Assembly: GCA_964561115.1 (NCBI GenBank)
Contig: CAZLOE010000008.1
Span: forward strand, 1 to 49,387
Length of the DNA stretch: 49,387 nt
DNA from: CAZBSE01 sp964561115
GTDB taxonomy: Bacteria; Actinomycetota; Humimicrobiia; Humimicrobiales; Humimicrobiaceae
Reading direction: 5' to 3'
Positions 6,965 through 15,443 of the stretch are shown here, in pieces (position 1 is the first letter of the stretch; each line of letters starts with the position of its first letter). The translations under genes and the position numbers were made by a program. The notes beneath the pieces were generated by a model that did not search any database, was not told the DNA's origin, and was given only the letters and a program-made list of their open reading frames with translations.

Positions 6965-8188
6965 ATGTCCGAAGAAGTTCAAATTACTATAATAGGCGGC
7001 GGAGTCATAGGCTGTGCAGTAGCTTATGAACTTTCCAGGGATTCCGATCTGGAAATTGCATTGATCGAGAGAAACAGGCAGATAAACGGCGAGAATCAGT
7101 CTTCCAGAAATTCAGGTGTGATCCATTCAGGGATTTATTATTCTAAAAAGACAGGTCCACTTAAGGCAAAGCTTTGCGTTGAGGGAAACAGGCTTCTTTA
7201 TGAGTTTTGCCGGGAGCATAGTATACCTCATAAAAAGACTGGAAAGCTTGTGGTAGCTACCGACCGGCTGGAGGAGGAATATCTCGCTGATGTATATAAG
7301 ACTGCTCTTGATAACAAGGTTCCTGGAGTTGAAATGATCAACGGCATTAAAGCTATGGGCTATGAGCCAAATGTCAGGGCGGTTTCTGCTCTATATGTAC
7401 CCACTACGGGGATCATAGAACCTACCATTCTGGTAGATAGACTTTACCGTCTTGCAGAATCTTCTGGAGTCATGTTTCTGGTAGGAAACGAAGCAGTAGA
7501 AATAAGGCCTCAGGGTAAGAGTATCGAGGTAAAAATAAGATCCGATACCGGAGTTGAAATATTTAAAACCAGGATACTTGTAAATGCTGCAGGACTTTAT
7601 TCTGATGATATAGCCCGCATGATAAATCCAGCAAGCCCATATATGATGGATCCGGTGGGGGGCGAATGGGCCAGGTTTTATAAAAACAAAAGGGATGATA
7701 TTTTTATGAACGGATTAAATGTTTATCCGGTGTCCTGCGGCTATCTTCCTGACGGGGAAAAATTAAGGGTTGACTTCAAGGAATTCCAAAAACAGCTGGA
7801 ATTGGGTAAGGTACATAAATCCACTGGTGTTCACCTTACTCCAACTTTCGAAATCAAAGAAAATAAGTATGTAGTAGGTGATACAGTAATTGCCGGGCCT
7901 GCTTATACCAAACCTAAAGACAGAGAAGATTACAGCCATAAAAGAGAAGAAAAATATTATCTGGATATGGTGAGACGGTTTTTCCCAAATCTGAAATTGG
8001 AAGATTTAGGGCTTCACCAGACCGGTATCAGAGCTAAATTAAAGGACCGCTATGATTTTGTAATTGAAAAGGACCCGGTGTTTTCCAATGTTATTAACCT
8101 GGTAGGGATGGATTCGCCGGCTCTTTCTGCTTCACTGGCAGTAGCTAAATATGTAAAAGAACTGTTATTGGGGAAGCAGATTTTATGA
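6965..8188 (+). CDS. lhgO: L-2-hydroxyglutarate oxidase/dehydrogenase-like FAD protein
   Basis: A 407-residue DAO-fold flavoprotein. The FAD site is IIGGGVIGCAVAYEL at residues 9-23, followed by SSRNSGVIHSGIYY, a strong signature of the LhgO/L2HGDH family. FAD contacts continue at VNAAGLYSD, and the C-terminus has GIRAKL and GMDSPALSASLAVAKYV. The enzyme oxidises L-2-hydroxyglutarate, or a similar 2-hydroxy acid, to the keto acid. The E. coli enzyme passes electrons to the quinone pool; in an anaerobe the acceptor is open. Length is typical. No fused iron-sulfur or BFD domain is present. Confidence 0.8.
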   Translation: MSEEVQITIIGGGVIGCAVAYELSRDSDLEIALIERNRQINGENQSSRNSGVIHSGIYYSKKTGPLKAKLCVEGNRLLYEFCREHSIPHKKTGKLVVATDRLEEEYLADVYKTALDNKVPGVEMINGIKAMGYEPNVRAVSALYVPTTGIIEPTILVDRLYRLAESSGVMFLVGNEAVEIRPQGKSIEVKIRSDTGVEIFKTRILVNAAGLYSDDIARMINPASPYMMDPVGGEWARFYKNKRDDIFMNGLNVYPVSCGYLPDGEKLRVDFKEFQKQLELGKVHKSTGVHLTPTFEIKENKYVVGDTVIAGPAYTKPKDREDYSHKREEKYYLDMVRRFFPNLKLEDLGLHQTGIRAKLKDRYDFVIEKDPVFSNVINLVGMDSPALSASLAVAKYVKELLLGKQIL

Positions 8189-8287
8189 TAATTTTTTTTA
8201 TTTTGTATATTTTATGGTAATATTTGCTGATGTAAAAGTTTTATTTTTTAGAAAAATCAACCTAAATAATACAAAAGGAGAATAAAA

Positions 8288-8746
8288 GTGGGAGAAGTCC
8301 GAAGATGTGAAGAATGCGGAAGGGTTCTTAAAGACGATTCAACTGAGCCTTACTGTAAGGCATGTGATGAGAAACTGGACAGGCAGTTTGATACTATTGA
8401 GGATAATATTATAATTTATAAAGAGCTTATGGACAGTGAAATAGAAACCCTGAAAAAATTTGAGGATTCGGATATTGAAGATCTTTTTAAAAACGTATAT
8501 GAAAAACTTTCCAAAGAAGAAGGCGGACTAAAACAGGAAAGCATAGCTGTATTAAATAAATTAAAAAGATCGTTTAACTTAAAAGAATCAAAGCTGGGAG
8601 TAGAGGAACTTGCTGAATCAAAAGGCAAAAGAAAATCAAAACAAAAGAATAACTGTCCTGAATGCAATAGGAGAATAAAACAGAGTTTTAGCTTCTGCCC
8701 ATACTGCGGTTGTAAGTTAAAGGATGATTCTGAAAGTAAATATTGA
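8288..8746 (+). CDS. Double zinc-ribbon protein of unknown function
   Basis: A 152-residue soluble protein. The N-terminal ribbon is CEECGRVLKDDSTEPYCKAC (residues 7-26) and the C-terminal one is CPECNRRIKQSFSFCPYCG. Between them is an acidic, helix-forming stretch with a Lys-rich linker before the second ribbon. GTG 8288 is the start, preceded by AAAAGGAG with a normal gap. It resembles small zinc-ribbon proteins of anaerobes that have no assigned role. It might bind nucleic acid or a partner protein. It is probably its own unit, with about 100 bp before and 135 bp after it. Confidence 0.7.
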   Translation: MGEVRRCEECGRVLKDDSTEPYCKACDEKLDRQFDTIEDNIIIYKELMDSEIETLKKFEDSDIEDLFKNVYEKLSKEEGGLKQESIAVLNKLKRSFNLKESKLGVEELAESKGKRKSKQKNNCPECNRRIKQSFSFCPYCGCKLKDDSESKY

Positions 8747-8881
8747 TGTAAACATTTATATTAATATTTTTAAAATCTTATATAAATAATCTCAAGATTA
8801 CGGCATACTCTTTTATGGACTGTGGCATCCATTTACAGCTTTTCTTATATGTAAATTCCTTTCGGAAGACTGGTAAATATA

Positions 8882-10249
8882 ATGGAAGAACAAAAGAAGC
8901 AAATCTTAAGTGAAAATTTAAGAGTACTGTTATTCAAATTCTCTCTGCCTACCATAATAGGGATGGTAATAATAGCACTTTATAATTTTGTCGATACTAT
9001 TTTTGTGGGTAATGTAATAGGACCGGACGCTATTGCAGGTCTCACTTTAGTTCTGCCTGTAAACATTTTCATTGTAGCTATTGGTCTTCTTACCGGGGTA
9101 GGTGCGGCTTCAATAGTATCCCGTTCCCTGGGTAAGGGAGATAAAGAAAAAGCTGTAGTTGCCGGTGGTGATAGTATTGTACTAAATACGGTTTTAAATA
9201 TTATAATAATCGTACCAATCTATATTTTTTCTGAGAAGATACTTGTGTTTTTAGGAGCTTCCAGTGTGGTCCTTCCCTATGCCAGGGATTATCTTAACAT
9301 AATGCTTCTGGGATTCGTGTTTTTATCGTTTTCTGTTAATGGTACAAATCTGATCAGGGCAGAAGGAAGACCCAGGGCTTCAATGTATGAGATGGTAATA
9401 GGGTCGATTTTAAATATAATTCTTGATTATTTATTTATTATCATATTTGGATGGGGGGTCAAGGGTGCAGCGATAGCTACAGTTATAAGCCATATAGCAA
9501 GTTCTGTCTATATTTTTGCATTTTTTGTTTCCAGGAGCAGTATATTTCACATCAAGCTTAAAATGTTTAAAATAAACAAATCCATATCCCGCCGGATCCT
9601 GGCCATCGGAACTCCTTCATTTTTAATGGAAATAATGGGCAGTGTGATGTTTTTGCTTTTTATAAGAATCGTTCGCCAGTACGGAGGGGATATATATATT
9701 GCTATAACCGGTATAGGTATCAGGATTATTGACCTGATATTTATGCCTATTTTGGGAATAAGCCAGGGACTGTCTCCTCTAATAGGATTTAATTATGGCG
9801 CAAGACTTTACCCGAGAGTTAAAAAAGTATTGGGAGAAGCATTTATCTGGACATCGGTTGTGACTATATTTGGTTTCATTATAATGGTTATCTTCCCTGA
9901 ATCATTGATAAGTATATTTACCAGTGATATAAGTGTGATTGAAAAAGGTGCCGGTCCACTGCGGCTGATTGCGATGTTTGCGCCTTTATGGAGTTTTCCA
10001 ATATTGGGAAGCACATTCTTCCAGGCTATTGGTAAGGTCAGGCCTTCGCTTATTATAAGTCTTTCAAGGGACCTATTTTTCTTCATTCCGGCAATTATTA
10101 TACTGCCCCGTTTCTTTGACCTTATCGGAGTATGGATTTCCTGGCCGGTTACTGATTTCTTCAGTTTTGCCATAACCGCCATATTCCTGGCAAGAGAGAT
10201 AAGAATAATAAACAGGGATATAGAATCAGAAAAGGTGAGCCTGACTTAA
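8882..10249 (+). CDS. MATE-family efflux transporter
   Basis: A 455-residue polytopic membrane protein of normal MATE length with about 12 predicted membrane segments in two similar halves. It opens with the family pattern KFSLPTIIGMVIIALYN, then VDTIFVGN; later LGISQGLSPLIGFNYGA marks the start of the second half. MATE proteins export cationic compounds and drugs using a sodium or proton gradient. The sequence is closer to the MepA/DinF-type bacterial branches than to plant forms. No regulator is adjacent, so the substrate is unknown. No strong ribosome site is seen before ATG 8882. Confidence 0.88.
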   Translation: MEEQKKQILSENLRVLLFKFSLPTIIGMVIIALYNFVDTIFVGNVIGPDAIAGLTLVLPVNIFIVAIGLLTGVGAASIVSRSLGKGDKEKAVVAGGDSIVLNTVLNIIIIVPIYIFSEKILVFLGASSVVLPYARDYLNIMLLGFVFLSFSVNGTNLIRAEGRPRASMYEMVIGSILNIILDYLFIIIFGWGVKGAAIATVISHIASSVYIFAFFVSRSSIFHIKLKMFKINKSISRRILAIGTPSFLMEIMGSVMFLLFIRIVRQYGGDIYIAITGIGIRIIDLIFMPILGISQGLSPLIGFNYGARLYPRVKKVLGEAFIWTSVVTIFGFIIMVIFPESLISIFTSDISVIEKGAGPLRLIAMFAPLWSFPILGSTFFQAIGKVRPSLIISLSRDLFFFIPAIIILPRFFDLIGVWISWPVTDFFSFAITAIFLAREIRIINRDIESEKVSLT

Positions 10250-10340
10250 ATCATCTGGGCAGTTTGGCGTATTTATCTTTCAATGAAAGCAGTTCTCTGG
10301 ACCAGGCACAAAGATATAATATCCCCATATATAAATATGT

Positions 10341-10346
10341 TATAAT
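10341..10346 (+). promoter_or_regulatory. -10 box of tRNA-Ser(GGA)
   Basis: A perfect TATAAT ends 11 bp before the mature tRNA, a good position for a tRNA promoter. The -35 region at standard distance is weak. Confidence 0.5.
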
Positions 10347-10357
10347 ATTTGATTGTC

Positions 10358-10449
10358 GGAGAGATGGCTGAGCGGTTTAAGGCGCACGCTTGGAAAGCGT
10401 GTAAGCGGCGTAAGCTGCTTCGAGGGTTCAAATCCCTCTCTCTCCGCCA
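10358..10449 (+). tRNA. tRNA-Ser(GGA)
   Basis: The acceptor stem GGAGAGA (10358-10364) pairs with TCTCTCC (10439-10445), followed by discriminator G and an encoded CCA. The anticodon stem CACGC/GCGTG holds the loop with GGA at 10392-10394, which reads UCC and UCU. The T arm is GAGGG-TTCAAAT-CCCTC. A long variable arm of 7 bp with a GTAA loop confirms a class II tRNA such as serine. Confidence 0.95.
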
Positions 10450-10809
10450 AAAAGATGCAGTGTTTAAAAATATAAAGACTATGAATCAAAAATTTTATCG
10501 GCTACATTAAAGTTTAATGATATTTGCTATATTGAAAGAGGCTGTATTTTGTTGTTTCCCTGGATAAAAATATATAGCGATAATGGAGAATCTTCAATAA
10601 AGAAATGTTACTGTTTGTCTGCTTAAGATATATTTAGATTAGACTGCTTCCCTATATGACAGAAAAAATAGTTTGTATTTTTTAAAGATTTATTATAATA
10701 TACTATATAAGTTAATGCTTATAGACTTATATAATTTTGCAGCTCAAAGTTGCAATTTTTTTAAGGTAGAAATTGTGTGGTAAATAATTTAAACATAAGG
10801 TGGTAAAAA
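10450..10809. other. 360-bp intergenic region before the ABC-ArsR operon
   Basis: No gene is visible on either strand. A possible promoter for the operon is TTGTAT at 10673-10678 and TATAAT at 10694-10699, with a short 15-bp spacer. A small imperfect hairpin (TTGCA/TGCAA) followed by a run of T's at about 10738-10763 resembles a weak terminator or attenuator just upstream of the first gene. Confidence 0.4.
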
Positions 10810-11727
10810 GTGTATTCAATAGAAGTCAAAGATTTAACCAAGAAATTTAACGGGTTCACAGCAGTGGATAAAATATCTTTTATGGTAAAAAGTGGAGAGC
10901 TTTTTGGCCTGCTTGGTCCCAATGGTGCCGGTAAAACGACAACCATCAGGATGCTTACAGGAATTTTTAAACCAACAGACGGCATTGCCCTGGTAGGTGG
11001 ATATGATATTCAGAAAAAACCATTGGAAGCCAAGCAGCTTATGGGAATAGTCCCTGAAATGGCCAATGCTTATGTGGATCTTTCGGCTCTAAGGAATTTA
11101 CTGCTTATGGGAGAGCTGTATGGGATAGGGAAAAAAGAAAGAGTAGAAAAGGCCGAAAATCTGTTAAAGCTGTTTGGTTTATATGAGAGAAGAAATAATA
11201 AGGTAAAGACTTTTTCCAAGGGAATGAAGCAGAGAATAATCGTGGCTATGGGACTGATGAATGATCCCAAAATATTATTTTTAGATGAACCCACTGCTGG
11301 ATTGGATGTAGAAAGTGTCAGATTGATCAGAAGGCTTATAAAAGAGTTCAACAGTAGAGATATTACTATAATTTTAACCACTCATAATATTGAAGAGGCT
11401 AATCAACTCTGCGACAGAGTAGCGATTATGAATCACGGCCGGATTGTAGCCATTGATTCACCTGAGAAGCTGAAAAGTACTTTCCAGAGTGCTGCTTCAA
11501 TAGAAGTAGCTTTCGATAGAGAAGTAAAGGTAGAGGAGTTGTCATTTGGAGACGTGGTCATGGACATGAAAAAGGTTGGAGATAAGATAAGATTATATGG
11601 AAAAAGCACAGGAGAGGTCATTCCCAGGCTGGTAGAATATTCTCAAGCTTACGGCAATAAAATAATATCTCTTAATACATTAGCTCCGAACCTCGAAGAT
11701 GTATTTGTAAATCTGACAAAGGAGTAA
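10810..11727 (+). CDS. ABC-2-type exporter, ATP-binding subunit
   Basis: A 305-residue ATPase of the DrrA/NatA-like group. Walker A GPNGAGKTT is at about residues 37-45, the signature is FSKGMKQR, Walker B ILFLDEPTAGLD, and the switch histidine is in TTHN. A C-terminal regulatory extension of about 80 residues follows. GTG 10810 is the start, with AAGGTGG upstream. The permease follows after 3 bp and an ArsR-type regulator after that, so the exporter is probably induced by the ligand of that regulator. Substrate is unknown; metals, lipids or antibiotics are all exported by this group. Confidence 0.9.
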   Translation: MYSIEVKDLTKKFNGFTAVDKISFMVKSGELFGLLGPNGAGKTTTIRMLTGIFKPTDGIALVGGYDIQKKPLEAKQLMGIVPEMANAYVDLSALRNLLLMGELYGIGKKERVEKAENLLKLFGLYERRNNKVKTFSKGMKQRIIVAMGLMNDPKILFLDEPTAGLDVESVRLIRRLIKEFNSRDITIILTTHNIEEANQLCDRVAIMNHGRIVAIDSPEKLKSTFQSAASIEVAFDREVKVEELSFGDVVMDMKKVGDKIRLYGKSTGEVIPRLVEYSQAYGNKIISLNTLAPNLEDVFVNLTKE

Positions 11728-11730
11728 AAA

Positions 11731-12471
11731 ATGAGTTTTGTTGGACAGCTAAAGAAGTCATTTGCAGTCACAAAAAAAGATTTATTTATTTTTTATTTAA
11801 AAGGGCCGGTATTAATATCAGGAATACTTATGCCGTCTTTTTTATTTATTGCTTTTGCTTTGGGAAGAAATCTTTCTTTAAGTTTTCTGATACCGGGATT
11901 GCTGGGGATGACACTCTTTGTCACTGTTTCGTCCATAGGCCCGGTGATAGCACCCTGGGAAACGAGAATGAAAACTTTTGAAAGGTTGGTTTCAGCTCCT
12001 ATTACATTGTGGGCAATAATTCTGGGGGATATATTTGCATCCCTTATGTTTGGCCTGTTTATAACTTTTTTTATTTTTATAATAAGCATCGTTTTACTGG
12101 GAGTAGAGATAATAAGTTTAAGTCTAGTTGCAGGCACCATTATCGCGGCTTTTTGCTTTTCTTCTCTGGGCCTGCTGATTTCGGCTCCACCTACTGATAA
12201 TCCATCCAATATAATGATGCTCCAGAGCATGATCAAATTCCCTCTGATCTTTATAAGCGGTGTATTTGTTCCCATTGACAATATGGGAAACTGGAAATTT
12301 ATTTCATATATTTCTCCTCTGACTTATTATACTGATTTAGCCAGACATTCTATTAGCGGTACAAGCAATTTTGGTCCCATTATTGATCTTCTGGTTCTTA
12401 TTGGATTTAGTATCCTGTTCTTTACTGCTGCTATAGTATGGCATAAAAAAAGTTTGACCAGGAGATTTTAA
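11731..12471 (+). CDS. ABC-2-type exporter, permease subunit
   Basis: A 246-residue membrane protein with six predicted membrane helices and the ABC-2 pattern: a cytoplasmic N-terminal helix (KKDLFIFYLKGP), then membrane spans, then FPLIFISGVFVPIDNMG before the last spans. It lies 3 bp after the ATPase gene, whose partner it must be; a homodimer would form the channel. It ends with a short basic tail (KKSLTRRF). The ArsR-type gene starts 22 bp later on the same strand. Confidence 0.88.
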   Translation: MSFVGQLKKSFAVTKKDLFIFYLKGPVLISGILMPSFLFIAFALGRNLSLSFLIPGLLGMTLFVTVSSIGPVIAPWETRMKTFERLVSAPITLWAIILGDIFASLMFGLFITFFIFIISIVLLGVEIISLSLVAGTIIAAFCFSSLGLLISAPPTDNPSNIMMLQSMIKFPLIFISGVFVPIDNMGNWKFISYISPLTYYTDLARHSISGTSNFGPIIDLLVLIGFSILFFTAAIVWHKKSLTRRF

Positions 12472-12493
12472 GAACAAAATAGTGAGGCAGTAG

Positions 12494-12829
12494 ATGAAAG
12501 ATAAAGTGGTAATAATGTCAGAAATATTCAAGGCCCTGGGTGACCCGACAAGGCTTAGGATAATAAGGATGCTGGCATCTAAAATGGAAGATGATCTCTG
12601 TGTCGTTGATCTGGCGAAAAAGCTCGGCATCACTCAACCGGCTGCATCTCAGCATATAAAAATTTTGAAAAGTGTTGGTATTCTTGAGCCAAATAGGATA
12701 GGTTTTCGTGTATACTATAGTGTAAATGCAGAGGTTCTAAATGCATATAAAGAGGATATCGACAAACTGTTTAAAATAGTATTTGAAAAATGCCCCAAAT
12801 ATGGTAAATGTAAGGGGCATAAGGCTTAA
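12494..12829 (+). CDS. ArsR/SmtB-family transcriptional regulator
   Basis: A 111-residue winged-helix repressor. IFKALGDPTRLRIIRML opens the domain, VVDLAKKLGITQPAASQHIK is the helix-turn-helix region, and the wing is IGFRVYYSV. Cysteines are C36 (DLCVVDL, at the place of the CxC in arsenic sensors, with one Cys replaced by Val), C100 and C106 in the tail CPKYGKC. The three could form a thiolate metal or metalloid site, but the arrangement differs from classical ArsR, CadC or SmtB. It sits between the exporter genes and a DNA-repair gene in one direction with gaps of 22 and 27 bp. Confidence 0.88.
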   Translation: MKDKVVIMSEIFKALGDPTRLRIIRMLASKMEDDLCVVDLAKKLGITQPAASQHIKILKSVGILEPNRIGFRVYYSVNAEVLNAYKEDIDKLFKIVFEKCPKYGKCKGHKA

Positions 12830-12856
12830 TCTTGTAAGGAAAATAGTTTTACAGCT

Positions 12857-13567
12857 ATGAAAGAAAACAAAGATTATAGTGCGGGAAGTATAATCAAGAA
12901 GTTAAAATCCTTATCAAACCCTGAGGCAGTTGAAGGAATGTCTAAATTCGGGATCAATCTGGAAAAAAACCTGGGGATATCCATACCGCAATTAAGGAAA
13001 GCTGCAAAAGAGATAGGAAGGGCTCACAAGTTAGCCCTGGATCTGTGGGCAACAGGTATTCATGATGCCAGGATACTGGCAGGGATGATAGACGAGCCGA
13101 ATGATGTATCCGAAAAGCAGATGGATCAGTGGGCAGGGGATTTTGATTCCTGGGATGTCTGTGACCAGGTATGCATGAATCTTTTTAAAAAGTCACCTCT
13201 TGCATATAAGAAGGCGCTTGAATGGAGCGGAAGAGATAAGGAGTTTGTAAAAAGGGCTGGATTTGCACTGATGGCCGTTCTTGCCGTAGGTGATAAAAAA
13301 GCAGGTGATGATAAGTTTATTAAGTTTTTACCGTATATTAAAAAAGAGTCAACCGACAGCAGAAATTATGTAAAAAAGGCAGTAAACTGGGCTCTAAGGC
13401 AGATCGGCAAGCGAAATATCAATCTCAATAAGATTGCTGTAAAAGCAGGAGAAGAGATTTACAATCTTGATTCCAGGAGTGCAAAGTGGATCGCATCTGA
13501 TGCCTTAAGGGAGCTTAAGAATGCAGAAGTACAAAGGAGATTGATTAATAAAGAAAGGGGATATTAG
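12857..13567 (+). CDS. AlkD-like DNA alkylation repair protein (HEAT-like DNA glycosylase)
   Basis: A 236-residue all-helical protein of the DNA alkylation repair family (COG4912). W99 and D103 in DSWDVCDQ and W178 in KKAVNWALRQIG match the Trp, Asp and Trp that form the AlkD active-site cleft, with the same W-x3-D spacing. AlkD removes bulky or cationic N3- and N7-alkylpurines without flipping the base. It follows the ArsR gene by 27 bp and precedes a DUF3795 gene by 2 bp. A DNA glycosylase co-transcribed with an exporter suggests protection against a DNA-damaging compound, which is inference. Confidence 0.85.
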   Translation: MKENKDYSAGSIIKKLKSLSNPEAVEGMSKFGINLEKNLGISIPQLRKAAKEIGRAHKLALDLWATGIHDARILAGMIDEPNDVSEKQMDQWAGDFDSWDVCDQVCMNLFKKSPLAYKKALEWSGRDKEFVKRAGFALMAVLAVGDKKAGDDKFIKFLPYIKKESTDSRNYVKKAVNWALRQIGKRNINLNKIAVKAGEEIYNLDSRSAKWIASDALRELKNAEVQRRLINKERGY

Positions 13568-13569
13568 AT

Positions 13570-14031
13570 ATGCCAGAGGGAAGACCGATAATTGCATATT
13601 GCGGCCTGTATTGTAATGAGTGCTTCAGTTATACAGGAAAGATTGCAGATCTTGCAAGGGACCTGAGAAAGGAACTGCGGCAGGAAAGATTTGATAAGAC
13701 TGCGGAATCACTGTCTTCTATTCCGTTTTTTAAGGTTTTTAAGGGGTATCCCGGCTGTTATGAAGTACTGGGTGCTATGGTGAAGCTCAGATGCAGGAAA
13801 GGTTGTAGAAATGGCGGAGGAGATCCTTTCTGTGCCATAAGAAGATGCTGTATAAAAAAGGGATTCGAAGGCTGCTGGGAGTGCGACGAGTTTGAGGATT
13901 GTAAAAAAATGGATTTCTTAAAGGTAAATCATGGTGATGCACATATAAAGAATTTAAGGAAAATAAAGAAAAAAAGTAAAGAAGAATTCCTAAAGGGTAA
14001 AAAGTACTGGTATTCAAAGATCAAATTATAG
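13570..14031 (+). CDS. DUF3795 Cys-rich protein
   Basis: A 153-residue protein with the DUF3795 opening YCGLYCNECFSY (C11, C15, C18) and a second Cys-rich region, LRCRKGCRNGG, then CAIRRCC, then CWECDEFEDC. The C-terminus is Lys-rich and helical. The many cysteines point to zinc or iron-sulfur binding; the family has no assigned function. AAGGGGATATTAG precedes ATG 13570. It starts 2 bp after the AlkD-like gene, and tRNA-Ser(CGA) begins 5 bp after its stop, so it is the last protein of the operon. A second, shorter relative lies at 14940-15380. Confidence 0.8.
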   Translation: MPEGRPIIAYCGLYCNECFSYTGKIADLARDLRKELRQERFDKTAESLSSIPFFKVFKGYPGCYEVLGAMVKLRCRKGCRNGGGDPFCAIRRCCIKKGFEGCWECDEFEDCKKMDFLKVNHGDAHIKNLRKIKKKSKEEFLKGKKYWYSKIKL

Positions 14032-14036
14032 TACCT

Positions 14037-14131
14037 GGAGAGATGGCTGAGCTGGTCGAAAGCGCTCGACTCGAAATCGAGTGTACTGCTGTAAGGCGGT
14101 ACCGTGGGTTCGAATCCCACTCTCTCCGCCA
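14037..14131 (+). tRNA. tRNA-Ser(CGA)
   Basis: GGAGAGA (14037-14043) pairs with TCTCTCC (14121-14127), then discriminator G and encoded CCA. The anticodon stem CTCGA/TCGAG carries CGA at 14072-14074, reading UCG. The variable arm is a 7-bp stem with a GTAA loop and the T arm is GTGGG-TTCGAAT-CCCAC. It begins 5 bp after the DUF3795 stop, so it may be cut from the operon mRNA; a weak -10 (TATAGT, 14027-14032) overlaps that stop codon. Confidence 0.95.
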
Positions 14132-14191
14132 ATAATAGCGTAAATTAGTCAATCACTGCTGGATTTTGATAAGAAAGGATAATATAGATAG

Positions 14192-14869
14192 ATGAAGTTA
14201 GGAAAGTATGAAATTGAGCTGGTAATTTTTGATATGGACGGGGTAATGTTTGACACTGAAAAAATAGCGCATAGAAGCTGGAAAAAGCTGGGCAAAAAGT
14301 ATAACTATAATATTGATGATGATATTTTTAAGAAAACTGTTGGATTAAATATTAAAAGCACGCGGCAGGTCTATAAAAAGCATTTTGGGATCAGCTTTCC
14401 ATTTGAAAAGATGAAAAATGAAGAAATAAAGATTATGAAGGATTGTATTTTATCGGAAGGGGCGCCTGTAAAAGAGGGAGTATACGAATTACTTAGTTGC
14501 ATTAAAAATAGAAATTTAAAGATAGCCCTGGCTACCTCAGCTTTAAAAGAAAGAGCGGAATTACTTCTGAATCTGTCAGATACTAAAAAATATTTTGATG
14601 TTATCACCTGTGGTGATGAGATAATAAACGGAAAACCTGACCCGGAGATATTTTTAAAGACAGCACAAAAATTAAGCTGTGAGCCTGAAAACTGCGTAGT
14701 TCTGGAAGATTCAGAAAATGGGATAACAGCAGCGTATAGGGCAGGGATGCTGCCGATTCTTATACTGGATTTTATAAGGCCTGGAAAAGAGATAGAAGCG
14801 ATGTTATTTAAAAAATTTGATGACTTAAAAGAGCTCAAGGAATATTTTGAAGATAATCTAAATCCTTAA
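14192..14869 (+). CDS. HAD-family phosphatase (beta-phosphoglucomutase-like subgroup)
   Basis: A 225-residue HAD hydrolase with all motifs: nucleophile FDMDGVMFDTE at residues 12-22, motif II Thr/Ser in ALATSA, motif III Lys near NGKPDPEIF, and motif IV VLEDSENGI. A four-helix cap lies between motifs I and II, as in beta-phosphoglucomutase and phosphoglycolate phosphatase relatives. The substrate is probably a small phosphorylated sugar or metabolite but cannot be named. It lies 60 bp after the tRNA with its own weak ribosome site. Confidence 0.85.
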   Translation: MKLGKYEIELVIFDMDGVMFDTEKIAHRSWKKLGKKYNYNIDDDIFKKTVGLNIKSTRQVYKKHFGISFPFEKMKNEEIKIMKDCILSEGAPVKEGVYELLSCIKNRNLKIALATSALKERAELLLNLSDTKKYFDVITCGDEIINGKPDPEIFLKTAQKLSCEPENCVVLEDSENGITAAYRAGMLPILILDFIRPGKEIEAMLFKKFDDLKELKEYFEDNLNP

Positions 14870-14939
14870 AATTTTTTATTTTCTGTTTATCAGGTTATTT
14901 TATTTTAAAGAGTTAATAGAGGATATTTAATAGAAGACT

Positions 14940-15380
14940 ATGAGTGAAAAAAATATTATGAGAGCAGAACTTATAGCTCCCTGCGGTATGAATTGTGCCA
15001 TATGCTATGCATACCTTAGAGAAAAGAACAGATGCCCCGGGTGCAGATTGATAGACCAGGATCAATCTGTTGCTGTAAGAAAATGTGTTATAAGATTATG
15101 CACCAGCAATGTTACTGTACCCAATAAATTCTGCTATAGCTGCAGTAAATATCCATGTCAGAGGCTTAAAAACCTGGATAAACGGTACAGAAATAAATAC
15201 GGGATGAGCATGCTTAAAAATCTTATGGAAATAAAGAACTCCGGAATAATGGCATTCCTTAAGAAAGAAAGTATCAAGTGGAAATGTAAAGAATGCGGAG
15301 CTGTCATCTGCGTTCACAAGAACTACTGCTTAAACTGTCATGCAGAAAGACAGATTGATGTAATATCTGATAATCAATAA
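14940..15380 (+). CDS. DUF3795 Cys-rich protein, second copy
   Basis: A 146-residue relative of the protein at 13570. It has APCGMNCAICYAYL (C15, C19, C22) then RCPGC, CVIRLC, FCYSCSKYPC, and an extra C-terminal zinc ribbon, KCKECGAVICVHKNYCLNCH, which the first copy lacks. About 16 cysteines make metal binding very likely. Function is unknown. The radical SAM gene follows 63 bp later on the same strand. The two DUF3795 genes are too different for a recent duplication. Confidence 0.78.
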   Translation: MSEKNIMRAELIAPCGMNCAICYAYLREKNRCPGCRLIDQDQSVAVRKCVIRLCTSNVTVPNKFCYSCSKYPCQRLKNLDKRYRNKYGMSMLKNLMEIKNSGIMAFLKKESIKWKCKECGAVICVHKNYCLNCHAERQIDVISDNQ

Positions 15381-15443
15381 AAATAACTCTTTTAAAAAAA
15401 TATTTTCCGGGGGTCAAAAGGGAAGATATAAAATAAATTTTAA

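Noticed and set aside
11793..12281. Minus-strand 162-residue frame within the ABC permease
   Set aside because: It is antisense to a conserved membrane protein and has no start context.
13929..14132. Minus-strand frame of 67 codons that starts MAERVGFEPT
   Set aside because: It is antisense to tRNA-Ser(CGA); this false protein is well known from serine tRNA genes.
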